Positions 62,401 to 64,000 of a stretch of DNA of 64,000 bases are shown here, piece by piece. The position numbers were made by a program, and so were the translations under genes. Each line of letters starts with the position of its first letter. Position 1 is the stretch's first letter. The DNA comes from Flavobacterium shii. Its GTDB lineage: Bacteria > Bacteroidota > Bacteroidia > Flavobacteriales > Flavobacteriaceae. The stretch covers positions 186,001 through 250,000 of the forward strand of contig NZ_JAOZEW010000004.1 in NCBI RefSeq assembly GCF_025847235.1, read 5' to 3'. Below the pieces are notes generated by a model. That model was given only the letters and a program-made list of their open reading frames with translations. It had not been told where the DNA came from and searched no databases.

Positions 62401-62501
62401 AAAATACTTTGAATTTCAAAACATTGGGAAAATGTTTTATCACTTATAAATAGGAAGAAAATTGTAAAAATATAACAACTGAGTAAAGTTTTAAATTTCA
62501 T
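59481..62501 (-). CDS. T9SS type B secreted protein with eight 67-residue repeats
   Basis: 1006 residues from ATG 62501; a 25-codon upstream extension to 62576 is rejected because the signal peptide starts at this Met (MKFKTLLSCYIFTIFFLF, ending FSQC). An N-terminal lamin-tail-like domain (about 30-210; LVDACDGTAEGFNEMVRF) is followed by an Ig-like segment (about 215-300). Eight tandem repeats of exactly 67 residues follow, starting PDFATTLTLCNGA, each with two Cys except for variations. A C-terminal gliding-motility domain (PTAISPNGDGINDNF, EIFNRWGRKVY, LPNGTYYYVI) directs type IX secretion. A likely cell-surface adhesin. Confidence 0.92.
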   Translation of the reverse strand: MKFKTLLSCYIFTIFFLFISDKTFSQCFEIQSILVDACDGTAEGFNEMVRFKVGSAPLDMSTLVVSWPNNSWKGLVEDVVTASKVAQLNADIVAAGGCRRIIEPPGGIIPANATVILVTSFNMSPSANPFGPLSEDIYMIFQNNPTTSSGHFANFGVGLRTLTMALIGGCARSVTYDRALLTDINGNNVAADGATVDFTPAGVASYVNYGCQAPIPPFIVNAGPPTLTACAGATIALNGTALGEQSVAWTSPVGTFSSSNTTVTNYTIPLASGGSTIVLKLEATNICGDKISDVINLTVNSNTRPDFATTLTLCNGATAPVLATTSPNGITGTWSPAAIDNAISGNYVFTPTAGLCATTTTLAVTVNPNVTPDFATTLTLCNGATAPVLATTSPNGITGTWNPAAIDNTISGNYVFTPDAGQCATITTLAVTVNPNVTPDFATTLTLCNGATAAVLATTSPNGITGTWSPATIDNTISGNYVFTPTAGLCATTTTLAVTVNPNVTPDFATTLTLCNGATAPVLATNSPNGITGTWSPATIDNTTNGNYVFTPTAGLCATTTTLAVTVNPNVTPDFATTLTLCNGATAAVLATTSPNGITGTWNPAAIDNTTSGNYVFTPTAGLCATTTTLAVMINPNVTPDFVTTLTLCNGATAPVLATTSPNGITGTWSPAAIDNSTSGNYVFTPTAGQCATITTLVVTITPSITPDFATTLTLCNGATAPVLATTSPNGITGTWNPAAIDNTISGNYVFTPTVGQCATTTTLVVTITQSITPDFATTLTLCTGGSVPILATRSPNGITGTWSPAIISNAVSGNYVFTAAAGQCATGITLNVIIKDINFSTTQQCINNEYLVKVISDTNSSDYQYTWTNNIGNIVGNNSANFNFTDYVRNNSSITLPLEFKVTVSNGTCQKVETVLITEYLCGVPTAISPNGDGINDNFDLTGFNVNDVEIFNRWGRKVYHYSGKYVNEWYGQSDDGKTLPNGTYYYVIKSNVGAGKAGWVFISY
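59982..61589 (-). repeat. Eight tandem 201-bp repeats inside the adhesin gene
   Basis: Eight units of 201 bases each, with no insertion or deletion, fill 1608 bases exactly. Units differ by scattered base changes (for example PVLATT, AVLATT, PVLATN). The last unit is the most diverged (LCTGGSVPILATR). The pattern shows recent duplication or gene conversion. Confidence 0.93.
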
Positions 62502-62759
62502 ATCGATAAAATTAAATCCAATAATATGCTCAAGTATTCTCTTAAAATTAACAATATTATCTTGTATAACCATCAATACAATTAACTAAACTACTAATTA
62601 CCTATACATTAATAGTGTTTTATAAAAAAAATCTTTCAGTTTGTATTACTCTAAATAACTGTATTTTATACTTTTTGCTCAAAGTTTAAAGTCTTAAGAG
62701 ATTGATAAATAACACTTAAAAAACTACAGTTTTACCTATCTTTAAAAAAAATAATTATT

Positions 62760-63194
62760 ATGGAAGCACAATCTTATAAAAATCATATTCGGTATTATGC
62801 CCCTCATCATTATATTTATTATCCTGTAATAACAATTTTGCTCATTATTAGCATCTATTTTTCTTTTACATCAAATGATACAGCAATCTGGATCTTTATA
62901 AGTCTAATTTTTGTTGTTCTATTTGGATTGGGTTTAATGCTCCGTCAGCATTATGCTTTAACCTTACAAAACAGAATTATTAGATTAGAATTACGATATC
63001 GCTATTTCTCAATAACAGGAAAAAGATTGGAGGAGTTTGAGGATCAATTAAACGACGAACAAATATTTGCATTGCGATTTAGTCCCGATAAAGAACTCAT
63101 TATATTAATCGAAAAAACTTTGGATGAAAATCTATCCGGGAATTCAATAAAAAAATCCATTACCGATTGGAGAGGAGATTACCAAAGGGTTTAA
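62760..63194 (+). CDS. DUF6526 membrane protein
   Basis: 144 residues. YKNHIRYYAPHHYIYYPVITILLIISIYFSF gives the first helix, a second runs at about 43-60, and the cytoplasmic tail has RLELRYRYFSITGKRLEEFEDQL and ALRFSPDKELIILIEKTL. This matches the Bacteroidota DUF6526 family of unknown function. It converges on the LytTR gene. Confidence 0.85.
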   Translation: MEAQSYKNHIRYYAPHHYIYYPVITILLIISIYFSFTSNDTAIWIFISLIFVVLFGLGLMLRQHYALTLQNRIIRLELRYRYFSITGKRLEEFEDQLNDEQIFALRFSPDKELIILIEKTLDENLSGNSIKKSITDWRGDYQRV

Positions 63195-63204
63195 AGTATT
63201 CTGA

Positions 63205-63915
63205 TTAAAGAAACGTTTTATTCTTCAATCGATCAGAAAGTTCTCTTCTATAAGTAATCCCGATAGGTAGCCTTTCTTTCTTAATTACAACAAAATCTTT
63301 TTCTGTTGCTTCTATCTTGTCCAAAGCAACAATATATGACTTATGAATGCGCATAAAACCTAACTCGGGAAGACATTTTTCGAATTCGCTCGTAGTTATA
63401 GATGCCAGATAGGTTCTTTTTGTAGTATGTAATTTTACATAATTACCAAAACTCTGTGCAAATAAAAGATTTTCCAATTCAAGCTCTACAAAGTGACCAT
63501 CTACTTTTACACTCACGGTATTTGCAACAGTTTCTACAGCTTTACTTTGACCATTTTCCATAGAGAAAAAACGATCTATTGCCTTTAAAAACCTTGGGAA
63601 ATAAATTGGTTTTAATAAATAATCAATGACTCCGTAATCATAACTTTCAAGGGCAAATTCCGAATAAGCAGTTGTTAAGATTGTTCTTGGAGGAGATGGA
63701 ATAATCTTTAATAATTCAATACCGGTTATTTCGGGCATATTGATATCCAAAAACATCAAATTTACTTTATTCTCCCGAAGATAATTCATGGCTTCGATAC
63801 CATTGTAACACTGATAAACCAAGTCCAGTTGCGGATTTTGCTTTATATAATTCACCAAAACATAATGTGCTGCTGGCTCATCATCAACAATAATACATTT
63901 TTTTGGTTCTTTCAT
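63205..63915 (-). CDS. LytTR-family response regulator
   Basis: 236 residues from ATG 63915 (a TTG three codons earlier is possible). The receiver has DDE, phospho-acceptor Asp57 in FLDINMPEITG and Lys in YLLKPIYF. The C-terminal LytTR DNA-binding domain (about 130-236) includes VKVDGHFVELELENLLFAQSFGNYVKLHT and FMRIHKSYIVALDKIE. The kinase stop lies 1 base upstream, so the two are an operon. Confidence 0.93.
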   Translation of the reverse strand: MKEPKKCIIVDDEPAAHYVLVNYIKQNPQLDLVYQCYNGIEAMNYLRENKVNLMFLDINMPEITGIELLKIIPSPPRTILTTAYSEFALESYDYGVIDYLLKPIYFPRFLKAIDRFFSMENGQSKAVETVANTVSVKVDGHFVELELENLLFAQSFGNYVKLHTTKRTYLASITTSEFEKCLPELGFMRIHKSYIVALDKIEATEKDFVVIKKERLPIGITYRRELSDRLKNKTFL

Positions 63916-63916
63916 A

Positions 63917-64000
63917 TTATACAAACTTCTTGAGTTGTAATTTCAAATCTACGATATAAGTATTATTATCTTCTTGAATATCTAATTTATATTCTTTGCC
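63917..64000 (-). CDS. C-terminal end of a sensor kinase (LytS-type), partial
   Basis: 27 codons read on the minus strand from the window edge to TAA at 63917-63919, one base before the LytTR gene ATG. They end in a basic helix, DLKLQLKKFV, with DNNTYIV before it. Identity as the partner histidine kinase is inferred from the position and the short C-terminal match only. Confidence 0.6.
   Translation of the reverse strand, partial: GKEYKLDIQEDNNTYIVDLKLQLKKFV

Noticed and set aside
1..64000. tRNA, rRNA, insertion sequences, integrase or phage genes
   Set aside because: I looked for tRNA arm patterns, transposase-like products and integrase motifs in the gaps and frames and saw none.

Overview
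The window comes from a Bacteroidota genome, most likely Flavobacteriaceae and probably Flavobacterium. The sequence is very AT-rich (judged by eye, not computed). Recognisable promoters are of the TTG-N16..19-TAnnTTTG type and Shine-Dalgarno sites are mostly absent. Many families are typical of this phylum: DUF6377, a TonB receptor with an N-terminal carboxypeptidase-regulatory domain, PepSY-like DUF2874, DUF6526, DoxD-DoxA, and a type IX secretion (type B, gliding-motility C-terminal domain) repeat protein. I see no rRNA, tRNA, CRISPR array, transposase or phage gene.

Layout. 1-1864: end of a DUF6377 regulator and a small beta-barrel protein. 1865-8676: an exported protein, an OmpR/histidine-kinase pair, a PepSY-like protein, a TonB-dependent receptor and a lipid kinase. 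8765-15622: a TetR-TolC-HlyD-ATPase-ATPase-permease-permease operon, a YbhGFSR-type ABC exporter. 15715-18258: an HxlR repressor divergent from DoxX and azoreductase genes, then an AraC regulator. 18658-25729: a YncE-TolC-HlyD-RND-PAP2 operon. 26052-33593: mixed small genes, lipoproteins, a fused thiosulfate:quinone oxidoreductase DoxDA, a serine hydrolase, a gene with a stop codon inside its signal peptide, and TauE/SafE with DUF1634. 34018-41714: a two-component system with a Czc/Cus-type metal RND efflux operon. 42219-52430: AraC/ketopantoate reductase, an alpha/beta hydrolase, and a TetR-controlled AcrAB-type RND operon. 52713-59415: small stress and enzyme genes (Crp/Fnr, GNAT, DoxX, VOC, DinB, hydrolase, SRPBCC, YdeI) separated by palindromic repeat elements. 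59481-64000: a T9SS adhesin with eight 67-residue repeats, DUF6526, and a LytTR regulator with the end of its kinase.

The main theme is efflux and envelope homeostasis: four complete tripartite exporters (three RND, one ABC), each with its own TolC-like channel, and three local repressors whose operators can be read directly. These are an 18-bp palindrome repeated in the ABC operon, four alternating CTATCC/GGATAG half-sites in the HxlR leader, and five copies of a 25-bp element around the TetR/AcrAB-type genes. A 19-bp OmpR-type direct repeat recurs upstream of the response regulator, the PepSY gene, the lipid kinase and the YncE-RND-PAP2 operon, suggesting one envelope-stress regulon. Other points of note are a 37-codon ORF that copies the lipoprotein leader of the outer-membrane channel gene just downstream but has Trp in place of the lipobox Cys, and several families of palindromic intergenic elements.
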